From positions 255,196,461 to 255,260,460 of the forward strand of contig OY282559.1 of the NCBI GenBank assembly GCA_958295665.1: 64,000 nt of DNA. The letters are read 5' to 3'. Source of the stretch: Tipula vernalis (Eukaryota > Arthropoda > Insecta > Diptera > Tipulidae). The translations under genes and the position numbers were made by a program. Under the pieces are notes generated by a model. The model had not been told where the DNA came from. It did not search any database and saw only the letters and a list, made by a program, of their open reading frames with translations. This document shows, in pieces, positions 51,223 to 62,300 of the stretch. The first letter of the stretch is position 1; the number at the start of each line of letters is the position of its first letter.

Positions 51223-52212
51223 ATATCAAACCTCTTTTATCCGGACAGCTTGGGACTAAAAGAATTCCAGAAAAACGATTTTCCGGATAATATATTTTTT
51301 TTTAAATATTCTCGAACAAATGAATACACAAGTTTATTCATATACAAAAGGATGTATGTATGTACATAATGTCCTCAAAACCAATTAATTTTAAATACAT
51401 GATATGTACCTATTTATGTACAAAACAAAATAAAAATACTTGCTCAATCAAATAAATCATTAAAACAATTAGGTATTTTTGAAGTAATTTTGCAACACAG
51501 TTTGAGATCTAAATTTTCTTCTGACGTATTAGAATTTAAAACTTCTGATTTCAGCAGCGTAATTGACTATATTGTTTGTAATTGCGTCCTGATGATTTTG
51601 GTCTGGTTCATTTTTATCAGATTCATCATCATCTGGAGGCCAAATATTATGCCAGGTGTTTTTTAGAACGTCAGGTGAAACAAATTCCCAAGCTCGATAA
51701 GTACACCACATGAAATCCTTCGTGGTAAATTTTTATTTTTAACTAGATCATAAATTGTTGATTTTCCTATCTTGTATTTTTCTTGGATCAAGCTTACGCT
51801 TTTACCTTTCTCCATATCTATATTAATACTAACTTTATCTTTGATCGATAGCACAATTCGCTGTCTTTTGTTCGATTCCTTATTGAACGGCGTGTTTAAT
51901 TTTTTATTATGTAAAATAAAATGGCACAAACTAAACAGAATCGCTCCAAATATAAAATTAAACTAACCAAATAAAACATGTGTGGTTGCAACATGCAATA
52001 TTTTTTGAAAATCCCGTTATATGAGTTGTTATTTATTTATTTTTTTTCATTTTGTTCTAATTTGGTACATTTTTCGCGTAACAAGTAAAACAAAATTGAA
52101 AATATGAAATGAAAATTTTACGGATAACTGGACATTTCCGGTTAATAGGAAACGAAAAATTTTTGAATAATTTGTCCGGGTAATCGGTGTCCGGATAAAA
52201 GAGGTTTGACTG
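51223..52212 (-). mobile_element. Internally deleted pogo/Tigger-type element
   Basis: Inverted repeats TCAAACCTCTTTTATCCGGA stand at both ends (right end in complement), with CCGGATAAT-type repeats just inside. The left flank is TA; the right flank has decayed to CA. Two fragments of the transposase remain on the minus strand. Confidence 0.85.
51529..51929 (-). pseudogene. pogo/Tigger transposase fragments
   Basis: The upstream fragment (51929-51663) carries the N-terminal helix-turn-helix: KRQRIVLSIKDKVSINIDME and KYKIGKSTIYDLVKNKN. It runs, after a deletion of the whole DDE domain, into the C-terminal fragment (51711-51529): YRAWEFVSPDVLKNTWHNIW, the conserved Tigger tail. The loss makes the element non-autonomous. 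Confidence 0.8.
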
Positions 52213-52500
52213 CATATTTTTTATGTGAAGCCGACCTAATTAGTGATAATTTACTCTACTAAAGTAAATCACAAATAATAACGCTAAACAATAAACAAAT
52301 TAAAATCCAGTAATAAGCACCAGAGCAAATCAACCATACAATATCAGTTTTAAAACAGTCCAAAAAATAACGAGGGTCAAGTTTTGAAAAAAAACATATT
52401 ATATAGCAAGAGAAATACCAAAAAATCACCAAAAACACAATACGATCTGAACAGCACGAAATCTGAAAAGAACTAAAACAAAGAGAAAAAAATTCCTTTA
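52213..52500. other. Short unassigned stretch
   Basis: AT-rich; a minus-strand frame of 89 codons (52528-52259) is hydrophobic and unrecognised. Confidence 0.4.
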
Positions 52501-52502
52501 TA

Positions 52503-54104
52503 CACTTGGGTGCAAAAAATTCGCACATTGATAAATTTTTACCAAAATTTCAAAAATATCAAAAAATCCAATGTTTGTTTAATTTTCTTGAATGCAGATT
52601 CAAAGTCTATTTCAACACCTATCCAGTGGTACCATTTTTGTACTTATACCGTGTCAACAAAGTGATTTTTGGGGTCAACATCTGAAGTACACGTTTTTTG
52701 TGAATTTATCAGCATGAAAATTAGTGGTAAACATCGAATTAATACAAGGAAATCAGCAAAAAACATTTTTATTAATAAGAAGTATTCCCTCCCCTAGCCT
52801 GAATGACAGCTTCCATTCGATGTTTCATCGATTTCACCAAAGTTTTCCCCAAATCTTGAGGTATCGCCTCCTATTCCTCTGCGATCGCTTGTTGCAGCTC
52901 CTGGAGACTCGTTGAAACTACATCTCTGGCTCGAATACTTTTTTCAGCTCATCCCATAAATGTTCGATGCCACTTCATAACAGCCACATCCACCTCTTGA
53001 AGGTACTAACAAAATAACCAATCGCCGTTTGAATGCGGTTCAATTGGGACAGCGGCTGCAAAAAAAATAGTTCGTGAATCCCAAGTCAGTCGGTGGACAG
53101 TTAGAAGACGACTTGAAGAAGGTAATCTGACTGCACACAGACCAACAAACAGGCCAAAATTGATCCCAGCCCATCGGCGAGCCCGCCTTCAGTTGGCTCG
53201 AGAGCATTTGGATTGGACAGAAAAACAATGGAGAACAGTCATGTTCTCTGACGAGTGCATGATGTGTTACATGGCAACGATGAGCGAGGAAGAGTGTATA
53301 CAAGACCAGGAGAGCGATTTGCACAATGTTGCATTAAAGAACGAGTCTCATATGGCGGTGGATCATGCAAGTTCTGGGGAGGCATGTCATTGGAGGCAAA
53401 GATCGATCTTGTGTTCATCTCCGGAGCGAATACTGGCCGTCGATCAAGAGGATTTACTTCTCAACAGTACATTGAGGAAGAACTCGAGTACTACGTCGTA
53501 CTTTTTGCCGGTTTTATTGGTGAAAACTTCGTGTTAATGCAGGATAATGCGAGACCACATACGGCTGGTATAGTTTACCAGTACCTTCAAGAGGTGGATG
53601 TACCTGTTATGGAGTGGCCAGCTCGAAGCCCGGACCTAAATCCCATCGAACATTTATGGGATGAGCTGAACCAAAGGGTTCGAGCCAGAGATGTTGTTTC
53701 AACGAGTCTCCAGGAGCTGCAACAAGCGATCGCAGAGGAATGGGATACCTCAAGATTTGGGGAAAACTTTGATGAAATCGATGAAACATCGAATGGAAGG
53801 TGTCATTCATGCCAGGGGAGGGAATACTTCTTATTAATAAAAAATTTTCTTTGCTGATTTCCATGTTTTAATTCGATGTTTACCACTAATTTTCATGCTG
53901 ATAAATTCACAAAAAACGTGTACTTCAGATGTTGACCCCAAAACACTTTGTTGACACGGTGTAAGTACAAAAATGGTACCATTGGATAGATGTTGAAATA
54001 GACTTTGAATCTGCATTCAAGAAAATTAAACAAACATTGGATTTTTGATATTTTTGAAATTTTGGTGAAAATTTATCAATGTGCGAATTTTTTGCACCCA
54101 AGTG
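52503..54104 (+). mobile_element. Tc1-like element with 500-bp foldback arms
   Basis: Ends CACTTGGGTGCAAAAAATTC (52503) and its complement (to 54104) with TA on both sides. The left arm (52503-53007) is an inverted, slightly deleted copy of the right end (about 53577-54104), including the last part of the transposase gene. The genuine left end with the transposase start is missing. The result is a hairpin-capable element with long arms. Confidence 0.9.
53010..53857 (+). pseudogene. Tc1-type transposase lacking its N-terminus
   Basis: Begins out of any start codon with TAAAKKIVRESQVSRWTVRR, the second helix-turn-helix, then NRPKLIPAHRRARLQLAREH and MFSDEC (first catalytic D). After a frameshift near 53260 the second frame carries YTRPGERFAQCCIKERVSYG, LMQDNARPHTAGIVYQYLQE (second D) and SPDLNPIEHLWDEL (third acid, E): a DD34E triad. 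All catalytic residues are present. The missing N-terminal DNA-binding domain and the frameshift inactivate it. The minus strand of the left arm repeats the C-terminal 90 or so codons. Confidence 0.88.
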
Positions 54105-54305
54105 TATACACCCCGATTTTTTTTTTGTTTTATTTAAAAGCTAAATGAATAAAATCAAATTTCGTTATTCAGGCAAAAATTATAATTAAATTATTTTAAA
54201 TTGTTGCAGGAACGCAATGTAACCAGAACATTAAGTAAATAGTAAAGTTACAATAACATAAATTAAAAATAAGTTACGTGAATCTAAAGCATCACCTCAA
54301 AACTA

Positions 54306-55498
54306 AACTCCCGAGCAACTAAATCGACTGAAAACTTCGCGCGTATAAAAAGGCATATTTTTTGTAAATGGCTTAATCGATTTTCGTAAAATAACTTTTT
54401 TTTTACATACTAGTATTTTATTTTACAAGGACACTTTATCATTAAAATCTATACAGTACTTTTCAAATTAAAGCAATCTTAGCAAAATACGATGTTTCGG
54501 TGGAAACAATTGGTGTGTGCAATCTTCTGTATACCGATATTTCTCCTCAGTCACTTATCAATCAGACGTTAACCTGAACAAATCTCTACCAGTTTCATTC
54601 GTTGTCTCCTCAAAATCATAGATACTACTCCAGAAAAAGCCGCACAAGTTGTTGCTCTATTGCAAGAAGGACGTAATCAACAATAAGCCGCTCGTCAGCT
54701 AAACATGAGCCAATCTGCTGTCTTAATAGTATCCAGAAGGTTTCAGGAAACTAGTACCTTCCATCTGAAGCCAACCTCACTCCAAGACGGCCCACTAGAT
54801 GCCCAAAATTGACAGCACGCCACCGCACAGAGCGCCTCGAATTTGCTCGCAAACAGATCAATTGCAGCATCGAGCAATGAAGGTTCGTTCTATTTTCACT
54901 AACGAATGCAGAAAATATCTCCATGGTAGTGATAGGAGAGACCGGGTCTACCGGCGTCCAGTAGAGCGAGTTTCGTATTGTGCCCCACTTGTGCCCAGCC
55001 ATCAGTCCAGACATGAATCCGATTGAGCATTTATGGGATGAACTAAAACGGAGGATCCGATCTAACAACATTAACCTCACGATTGCGTTGGATGAGGAGA
55101 GAGGTGAGATCCCTCAATTCTTTGTCACAATCTTAATAAGGTCAAAGGGGTAACCGCATGCGAACCGTTGTAGACGCAATGGGGGGAGGGGGAATACTAA
55201 GTACTAACCAATAAAATTATTTTTGTTTTGCTTGAATTTTTTGTTGTAATTTAAGTTTAAATATCCCCAATATTTTTTTTTCATAATCATCAATTTTGGT
55301 TGCGTTTTCATTCAAAATTCATTATAAAAAAAGTACTGCACCAATTTTCATGAAAATGATGGTGTCAATTTAAAGTAAAACTATCAGGCTTTCGAAAATC
55401 AATCAATAATGTCTTGTGAAAATCGGTTAAGCCGTTTAAATCAAATTCGCCTTTCTGCGAGCGCTGAAGGCTTGAGTCGATTTAGTGGCTCGGGAGTG
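54306..55498 (+). mobile_element. Second Tc1-like element, decayed
   Basis: Inverted ends ACTCCCGAGC(A/C)ACTAAATCG at 54307 and 55498, flanked by TA at 54304-54305 and 55499-55500. It carries a heavily deleted transposase on the plus strand. Confidence 0.85.
54620..55140 (+). pseudogene. Tc1-type transposase remnant
   Basis: Reads TTPEKAAQVVALLQEGRNQQ, a stop, then AARQLNMSQSAVLIVSRRFQ (helix-turn-helix), LTARHRTERLEFARKQ and SPDMNPIEHLWDELKRRIRS (final catalytic acid). The middle, including the first two acids, is largely deleted. Confidence 0.8.
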
Positions 55499-55534
55499 TA
55501 TTTTGATAAAAAGTTTATATTTGAAAATTTGTTA

Positions 55535-55925
55535 ATTGAGCCCAACCCATCATAAGAGAATGGCATGTGCTCTTCTAACCGGCTTATTATATTCCCGATC
55601 CGTTGTATATAGTCAGTAAATGAGCACATCTCTGAGATTTGTGTTAATTAAGTTAAATTAACCAAAGTGAATGGTATATGCACTTCTAACCAGCTTATTA
55701 TATTTCCGATCCGTTCTATGTAGTCGGTACTTAGTGTAGTACCACTCCCAAATAATTTTGGGAAAATTTGTTAATTTTTGAAAATTTGTCATTCGATCCC
55801 AACCCATCATAAGTGAATGACATATGCGCTTCTAACCAGCTTATTATAATCTCAATCTGTGAAATATAGTCACTACATAAGCATATCTCTGAGATTTATG
55901 TTAATTGATTTAATGCGGCACTTTC
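55535..55925. repeat. Three degenerate copies of a 120-130 bp unit
   Basis: CCCAACCCATCATAAG, GAATGRCATATGC and CTTCTAACCAGCTTATTATA recur at about 55540, 55665 and 55797, with TCTCTGAGATTTRTGTTAATT closing two of the copies. They sit inside or beside the 3' UTR copy of a LINE; the other copy of that UTR (26897-27185) lacks them. Confidence 0.7.
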
Positions 55926-56345
55926 GCCCTAATTTTAGTATTGAAAACTTTTTAATGGTTTATTTAATTAATTGATATAAAATATACCGTTTTGATTAAT
56001 TCCAAATTTGGTTAGTTTTGACAATTTTGTATAACCTTTTTGCATAAGTAATTTTAAATCGAAATACGAGAAAATAATGTTTTTTTATTTCTCATTAAAC
56101 ACTTTTTTTGTAGCTACATTTTTTAACGTTAGTAACTTTTTTAACACTTGTTTTTCCACTAACCTTTTTTTTAGTGTCAAACTACACTTTAAATTAACGT
56201 TAGAAACTTCACTCCGGTCTTTCTGGATAGCATGTAACAAGGCTGGATCTGGAGGTAAATGAATTCTTTAGGAGCTATTTGGACGAGGAGATGGAAGAGA
56301 ATTATGGTTCACTTCCCGTCCTCAAGTCACCGGTCTAAGTGTGCC
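55725..56345 (-). mobile_element. 3' end of a LINE, second copy (inverted)
   Basis: Bases 55985-56215 match 26897-27140 in inverted orientation (for example TTCCAAATTTGGTTAGTTTT and AGTGTCAAACTACACTTTAA), and 55725-55748 matches 27160-27183. Upstream on the minus strand lies a short C-terminal coding remnant (56340-56216). The tandem unit at 55750-55925 is extra to this copy. Confidence 0.65.
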
Positions 56346-56640
56346 AAAGCCACTCCAACACAAACGAAATTTTTCATAAATGCAACTTTTTATGTCATAA
56401 TAGTTATTTTCTAAACAAAAGTACATATTTCATAAACAGTTTGACTTTCTAATTATATTTCACGAATTTATAAAAAAAACTTAAAATTCACTGAAACAAA
56501 AGTTTACATTCAGCGTAGATCAAATAGCAATAAAATAAAATAGGAAATAATAAACCAATTTAAATAATTAAAATATTTTTTTTTTTTAGTATAGTTGGCC
56601 CTCCATTTGCTGATATCGTGTGCGGTACGCCGGGACATAA
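56346..56640. other. Unassigned AT-rich stretch
   Basis: Nothing coding or repeated recognised. Confidence 0.4.
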
Positions 56641-58290
56641 AAATTGGTTTTAGCTAGCAAGTTAGAGTCTAATAAATTGTTGACTATTTTAAAAAAAAGT
56701 ATTTGTCAATTGAAGTTCTTCAACCTTCCAGTGAGATCAGCCTGAACTTTTGTTTGCCTCGCTCATACGTCATATAACCAGTGGAGGGAATAAACTTTAG
56801 TGAATCTTCTTTCAATGCTTTCAATCCTGTAGTTGTAATCCTCATAAATTACAGTTATATGAGCAAAACTATATCATAGCAGTAAATAGTTATGCTACGT
56901 AGGATTCCAGACATGAGAAAAATATTCAAGGTTCGTTCTAACAAGGCTATAGTATAGTAATGAAATAGTAATGAAACAATGGAAGGATTTCTAAAATCTA
57001 TAACCCTTCTGAAGATATCTCCTAATATTTTGAAAGAAATACGAGAAATTAGATCGATGTCTTTATCAAAACGTAATTTCTGGTCGAAAGTAACCCCCAA
57101 ATCATTAATTGTATCCTATTTAGTTAAAGGTTAAAGTGCATAAAATATAATTGCACTTTATTAAACAATTTTGACACACACAATTTATTTTATTTATTTA
57201 TTATAATTTATTTATTTAATTCATTTATTTTATGATGTTATAAAAATTATTTATTTAAGTTATATAGGTTTACATAATTTGGTGTTTTTTCACCACCATT
57301 TGCTAATTTGTATCCGCGCGCGAGGTGGGCGGCATGTCACCGCATTGACGATCGATAGCAGACTGAAGTGAAAAGAAGATTTAATTTAATTTTGTTTTTT
57401 TGTTGTGTCTTCATGTGGAAGAGACAGTAGTTCATTGGTTGAATGCGTGTGTTCCCAAATGGTAATGTCAACGTTGAGCGGCGCGAAGACGTTGCATTAG
57501 TGGTTGGGTAGACTCAGAAGCCAATGTATGTGAGTGATACTTTGTGGCGGAGCACGCTTGAGTGAGCCGCTACAATGTAATTGGCCAATATTTTAAGTGA
57601 AATCAAATTTATTAACTTTCTTAGTAAACGTCATATTGTAGTAACACATTTCTTGACATTCAGTGGTAGATCTGCTTGCGAAGCTTCACTGTCTTCGGTT
57701 GTGTGGAAATTTTTGAAAAGCTTGAGATCATATGCATACAGTAAGTGGCCTGATGTTATAACTTTTGAAATGTCTTTAATATAAAGAATAAACATCAAGA
57801 GACCCAAAATAAACCCCTGGCGAACTCCTAAAGAAGAATCAAAACCATTCGATAAGATGCCATAAATTTTACAAATTGAATTGTATTACTCGGAGGTACG
57901 TTAAATGAGTTACGATTGCTGAATAAATTACCATGCGAAACTTTGTTAAAAGCTTTAGAAAAATCGGTGTAACTACAATCCATTGGCTCACTTTGTTGAA
58001 AGTATTAACAGCAACATCAAACAATTTTGCTATGTTGGTTAAGATTGAACGCCTTGGAAAAAATCCATGCTGCATTGGTTGGATTTGATTTTTAACTCGA
58101 TATAAAACATAGTTATTTAGTTGCCCATTTCTCATCATTATTCTGTTAAAAGATCCAAGGAGACCCAAGACATAATCGTAACATAGATGACTGAAGATTA
58201 TCTTTATATATGTTGATATAAGAGGAGCGGTTCTATATATATTACCCAAATTAGAAACCAATATTTCGTAAAAAAACATTTTCTTCAAAA
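56641..58290 (-). pseudogene. LINE reverse transcriptase remnant
   Basis: Minus-strand pieces: 58288-57960 has QIQPMQHGFFPRRSILTNIA (QxGFxPxRS motif). Out-of-frame pieces follow, with YTDFSKAFNKVSH (catalytic motif A) and ISKVITSGHLLYAYDLKLFK. The catalytic ADD has become AYD, which by itself would abolish activity. The far piece (57100-56855) has MGVTFDQKLRFDKDIDLISR and ILGDIFRRVIDF, the region after the palm domain in many LINEs. Between them lies an insert of about 450 bp (57125-57575). 5' and 3' ends are missing. Confidence 0.75.
57125..57575. mobile_element. Unclassified insert in the LINE remnant
   Basis: The reverse transcriptase reading stops and resumes around this stretch. It has a GC-richer right half (57310-57575) and a (TTTA)-rich left half. 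The left edge begins near TGACACACAC and the right edge ends GAGCCGCTACA, so a solo LTR with TG...CA ends is possible; a SINE with an A-rich tail on the minus strand is the alternative. No target duplication is clear. Confidence 0.45.
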
Positions 58291-58353
58291 TTGTATAGGG
58301 TTTATATAGACAGTGTTGTATAATGACAAAAAAAAGTTATAATAATATCTATA

Positions 58354-59129
58354 CAGAGTGCGAGGGACCAACTTTTTCTACCAAAAATTAGTATAATTCT
58401 GTGAATTTAGGATATTTTTATTTAACACTTTTACAAAATTTTTGAAAATGGTTTTATTTCAATAAAAAGCTTATTGTTCTGTGAAACCACCTTAAGCCTT
58501 AATTCTACTGCTGCATGTATCGTATGCTACACTAATGTGGGGCTCGGGTATTCGCTGACATTCTCGATGAAGGCGCCCTCTAAACGCACCTGCACTTTGA
58601 TGTTTTTTAGAAGATATGCCGTCTGCTTAGGCCCCTTAGTAAGGGGCCTCTGTTGCACCAAAATAAATCCTACAAACATCGCTGACAGAAAATTTGGATT
58701 TTAATGAGGTTTGTAAGACGACGCTGAGTTTTGCTGGAACGTCCATGGCCTGGATCCAAATTGTTTACAGTTGTCATTTGTCCTACAGACCATTCCGACA
58801 CATTAAATTTTTATACTAATTTCGTTGTGCTCTATTCCGGTTTTCGCCCCATTCGGATATTTACTTTCCGAAACATATCTCGGGAAGTTGCTTTTCATTT
58901 TGTTATAACGTTCTATTACTTTCCGGCCAAATATAGAGAAATGACACTGTTACATTTAAATTGCATGGCGTTTAACCTTTTTTTGTGTTTGATTTAAATT
59001 TGAATTATTTCAATGACTTATGAAAAACAAAATTAACTGATGCTTAAGCATCAGAGCGAACTATTTATTCTGTACGGTTCAGAGTTGTGTGTTGAATGAA
59101 GTCGGTAACAGTTGGTCCCTTGCACCCTG
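58354..59129 (-). mobile_element. mariner-like relic
   Basis: Inverted ends CAG(A/G)GTGC(G/A)AGGGACCAACT at 58354 and 59129; TA flanks the left end and the right flank has decayed. The minus strand holds mariner/Tc1-like shreds: KFNVSEWSVGQM (a VSxWTV helix-turn-helix), RSSKTQRRLTNLIKIQ, and further out VGFILVQQRPLTKGPKQTAY. No catalytic triad is visible. At 776 bp it is internally deleted. Confidence 0.7.
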
Positions 59130-60867
59130 CAAATGTATTAATAAAGCAAAAGAAACGTAATTATTAATTTTTTATTATCATACTTTATTTCCTATATATG
59201 TACACTAATATAGTACTTATATACTTGTTCTATAGTAACTAAATTACAAATTTAAAATAATCAAATATAGATATTTGAAAAAAAAGGAAAGAAAACTTGG
59301 CTTTTCTCTTACATTGTATATCCATAATATTTCCATCGATTTATAATATTCGTATACCTAACGAATTTCCTGGAAGTTTATTATGATAATTTTTGTGATT
59401 TCCTGATAAGATTTTTTTTGTTATGCTTTTGCATAATACTTCTGATAAATTAGTTTTAAACTTAAAGTTTTGAAATTTGCAAGCTAGAGAGTTGATTTTT
59501 CACATCAAGTAGAACTTTAAAACAAATTACTTCAGCAGTTCATAGGGTATACTATAGATACAACTTCCCAAATTATGTATAATTTCTTTGTTTATTTATG
59601 ATGAAAAAGCAAGCTGGATGATAGAGTAATTTGGTTTTGAATATTATTTAACACGTTGGGTATAAGTGTTTTAGTTAACATTCAACTATAGACATGCAAA
59701 TAAAAAGATTGTATCGGTAAACTTTTGAAATATTTTTTGTGCGAAATAAAGTTATTGCATGCTAGCAAAATTGTTGAATAATTAGAAAAAAAAAATCAAA
59801 ACGTTTATTTCAACACGTTTATGTACGCTAATTAAAAAATTCAACAAAATCCATTATGGGAATGTGTTGTGCAGTAAATTGATTTTGCAACAGGTCGATC
59901 GATTTGTAAATACTTAAAGTTAGACTGCGCCAATTTCTAAAATACTCGTAACAAGAAAATTATTTACATATATGGTAGTTATACTATATGCATGAATATT
60001 AAAATTGCCCGTAAAAAATTTATTAACTAAAACAATCCATTGAAAATAAAAAAAAAACTTGAAATATTATTTACCACCGTTGCGTGAATATTTTTTTATT
60101 TTTATAGAATTATACCAATAGCGCTGTAAAACCTCATATAAAGTTATAAAACAGCAACAATGAAACAACAAAATCATATTTATGAACTGTAACATTATTT
60201 AAAATAACATGAAAATCCACAAAAAATATTTATTTTTCTGTTTGGTGTTGCTTGAGTGTATACACCAAAAAAATAAAACACAACCTCATCATAAAAATCT
60301 CGAAAAAATAGCAAAAATAAAACCGAAAAGGTAGAATTAAATTTAGCGCATAGCATATAAGCACGATATGAGTATTTACGAGTTCATAAAATAAAGTAAA
60401 GTGTTGTGTAAACCAAACCAGCTAAACCATGTAAATTTGATAAGAATGTTTTCGTATCTGACTAATTGCAATAAATTTTAAACTATGTATTTTTCATTTT
60501 AAAATGTAATTTTTATTTATACGATTTTTATGCAAAACTATTTTTTTTTATCTGCAACTTAGTATTGCCATAAATTTTATTTGCTCTGTTTATGATACGT
60601 AACGCGATTTTTATTATTATTTTTTTTTTTTTTTTGGATATATCTGAATACATAAATTAATAACAGCCAAATACCACAATGTTTCGAGACCTTAACTGCT
60701 GTTTTTAATGTTTGGTAAATAGGAAATTAATTAGTATCTATTAAATATAGGCGAGTGGCAGAAATGGATTGTAAAGAATTGGGGTAAGAGAAATTTCGTT
60801 TTTCTGTCTTGTTTTTACTAAAATAGCCTTTCTGCTTTATAGCTCACAAACCCTGTGTTTCCTATCA
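59130..60867. other. AT-rich stretch without an identified gene
   Basis: Read on both strands; only short homopolymers and no protein motif, transposon end or tandem array of note. It could be ordinary intergenic DNA. Confidence 0.55.
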
Positions 60868-61290
60868 GGGGCCCTATTCTCGAATTTCATATCCATTTTC
60901 CACGTACGGATATCTGTCAAAATTGTTAAAACGATTCGGAAATTGCAATTCATGAATTCTTGAATTTCCTATTAATGTAGTAATTCCCTACCAAGGAAAT
61001 ATTTCCGAATTGCTATAAGCAGAAGGAAAAAAAATTCCCCATATACATATATAAATCTCAATATTTAAACATAGACAAACCAAACACAAACAATTATAGA
61101 AAATAAATTTAACGCACCACGAAATTTGATACAATTTCAGAGTGGTAAATAAAAAATTCCGAATGATTCAAAGCTATGGTATTTGGTTGCATGTGGAATG
61201 TACATAGGAGAATATCTAGGGAATTAGCAAGAGAATTTTGACAGATAACCACATGTGAAAAATAGATGCAGAATTCGAGGATAAGGCCCA
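60868..61290. mobile_element. MITE with about 60-bp inverted repeats
   Basis: The left end GGGGCCCTATTCTCGAATTT with GGATATCTGTCAAAATT further in pairs with the right end AATTTTGACAGATAACC with AATTCGAGGATAAGGCCC. The arms match along roughly 60 bases with several mismatches. The interior is non-coding, so this is a non-autonomous element of about 420 bp. Superfamily not assigned; GGGCC ends are seen in several insect DNA transposons. Confidence 0.8.
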
Positions 61291-61674
61291 AATTTTTTTT
61301 AATCTTTCTTCGACTATTAAATTACGTGGTATTCTGAAATTACAAATTACCTGCGTATACATATTTAGAAATAGAGATGTAGATTGACAAATTTGTTGAC
61401 GTAAAGCTACGTATCTTGATTTTAATAGCTAATGACAAGGCAGAGTGAGAATTTTTCTGCATGATCTTTTCAGTAAGTACCATTCTCGATATCATCTATT
61501 TGCAATATTAAGAAATCAAGATTATTTAATTTGCAGTTTTTGAGATTTTCACTAAAAAGATTTTTTATTAAGGTAGGATTCCTTTGTGTTCTTACCGAAA
61601 CAATATTCGTATGCTTGATGGTGTGTGCACACATCGAGCGATAAAGAAACAACAACCTAAAGCTGAATAATAAC
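61291..61674. other. Short unassigned stretch
   Basis: Nothing recognised between the MITE and the BEL/Pao remains. Confidence 0.4.
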
Positions 61675-61925
61675 TAAGGTACGAGTAGGCGCAAGAAGGC
61701 ATATACGAACGAAGTGAGTAGCGTTTTACCCCGGGAAGTCTTCATTTTAGAGGACTATTGCTTTAACAGCCGGCGGTAGAAGCTGTAAAACAACCAGCAC
61801 TTCAAACAACAACCGGAAGCTAAAGTCTCCTACGAAGTTCACGCCAACATACTAGTAGGCATCTATAAAGGAAGTGAGTAGCGTTTTCCCCCGGGAAGTC
61901 CTCATTTCAGAGGATTATTACACTA
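61675..61925 (+). repeat. Direct repeat with conserved hairpin
   Basis: Two copies of GAAGTGAGTAGCGTTTT(A/C)CC, CCGGGAAGTC(T/C)TCATTT(T/C)AGAGGA and ACTAACAG-like sequence lie at about 61709-61772 and 61869-61930. Each holds the small hairpin TCCTC/GAGGA (TCTTC/GAGGA in copy 1). They are upstream of BEL/Pao coding remains and may be LTR or promoter pieces. Confidence 0.65.
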
Positions 61926-61989
61926 ACAGATTTACGGGCGTCTAGTGTTGGATGGAATGAACAACTGATCATAAATTTTGCAAACAGAT

Positions 61990-62300
61990 GAATTAACTAC
62001 AAAATGGAATTATCACAGTTAGAGGAATTTAGGATACACCGTTGGATAAATTACTCAAGCAGCGCTAGTTTCTGTGACGCCTCTAATCAAGAATATGCTG
62101 CAGTGGTTTACAATAAATAGACAATAAAATTACGTTAATTGCTGCCAAAACAAAGGTTGCGCTGTTAAACCAACCAAGAGCGCTGACAATATTAGAGCAG
62201 AATTCCGCATTAATACTTCCTTCTAACGAGCCAAAGGACTACATCAACATATACTGCAAGAAGAATGATCCTCTTCATTCAGCACTAGCTAAAGATACAA
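61990..62300 (+). pseudogene. BEL/Pao pol remnant (RNase H-like region)
   Basis: Plus strand from 62004 reads QLEEFRIHRWINYSSSA and SFCDASNQEYAAVVY. After frame changes, TLIAAKTKVAPLNQPR and LELNSALIL follow: the FxDAS...YxAVxY and KxxVAPLxxxxxPRLEL blocks that are typical of BEL/Pao polymerases. It is broken and lacks the rest of pol. Confidence 0.7.
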
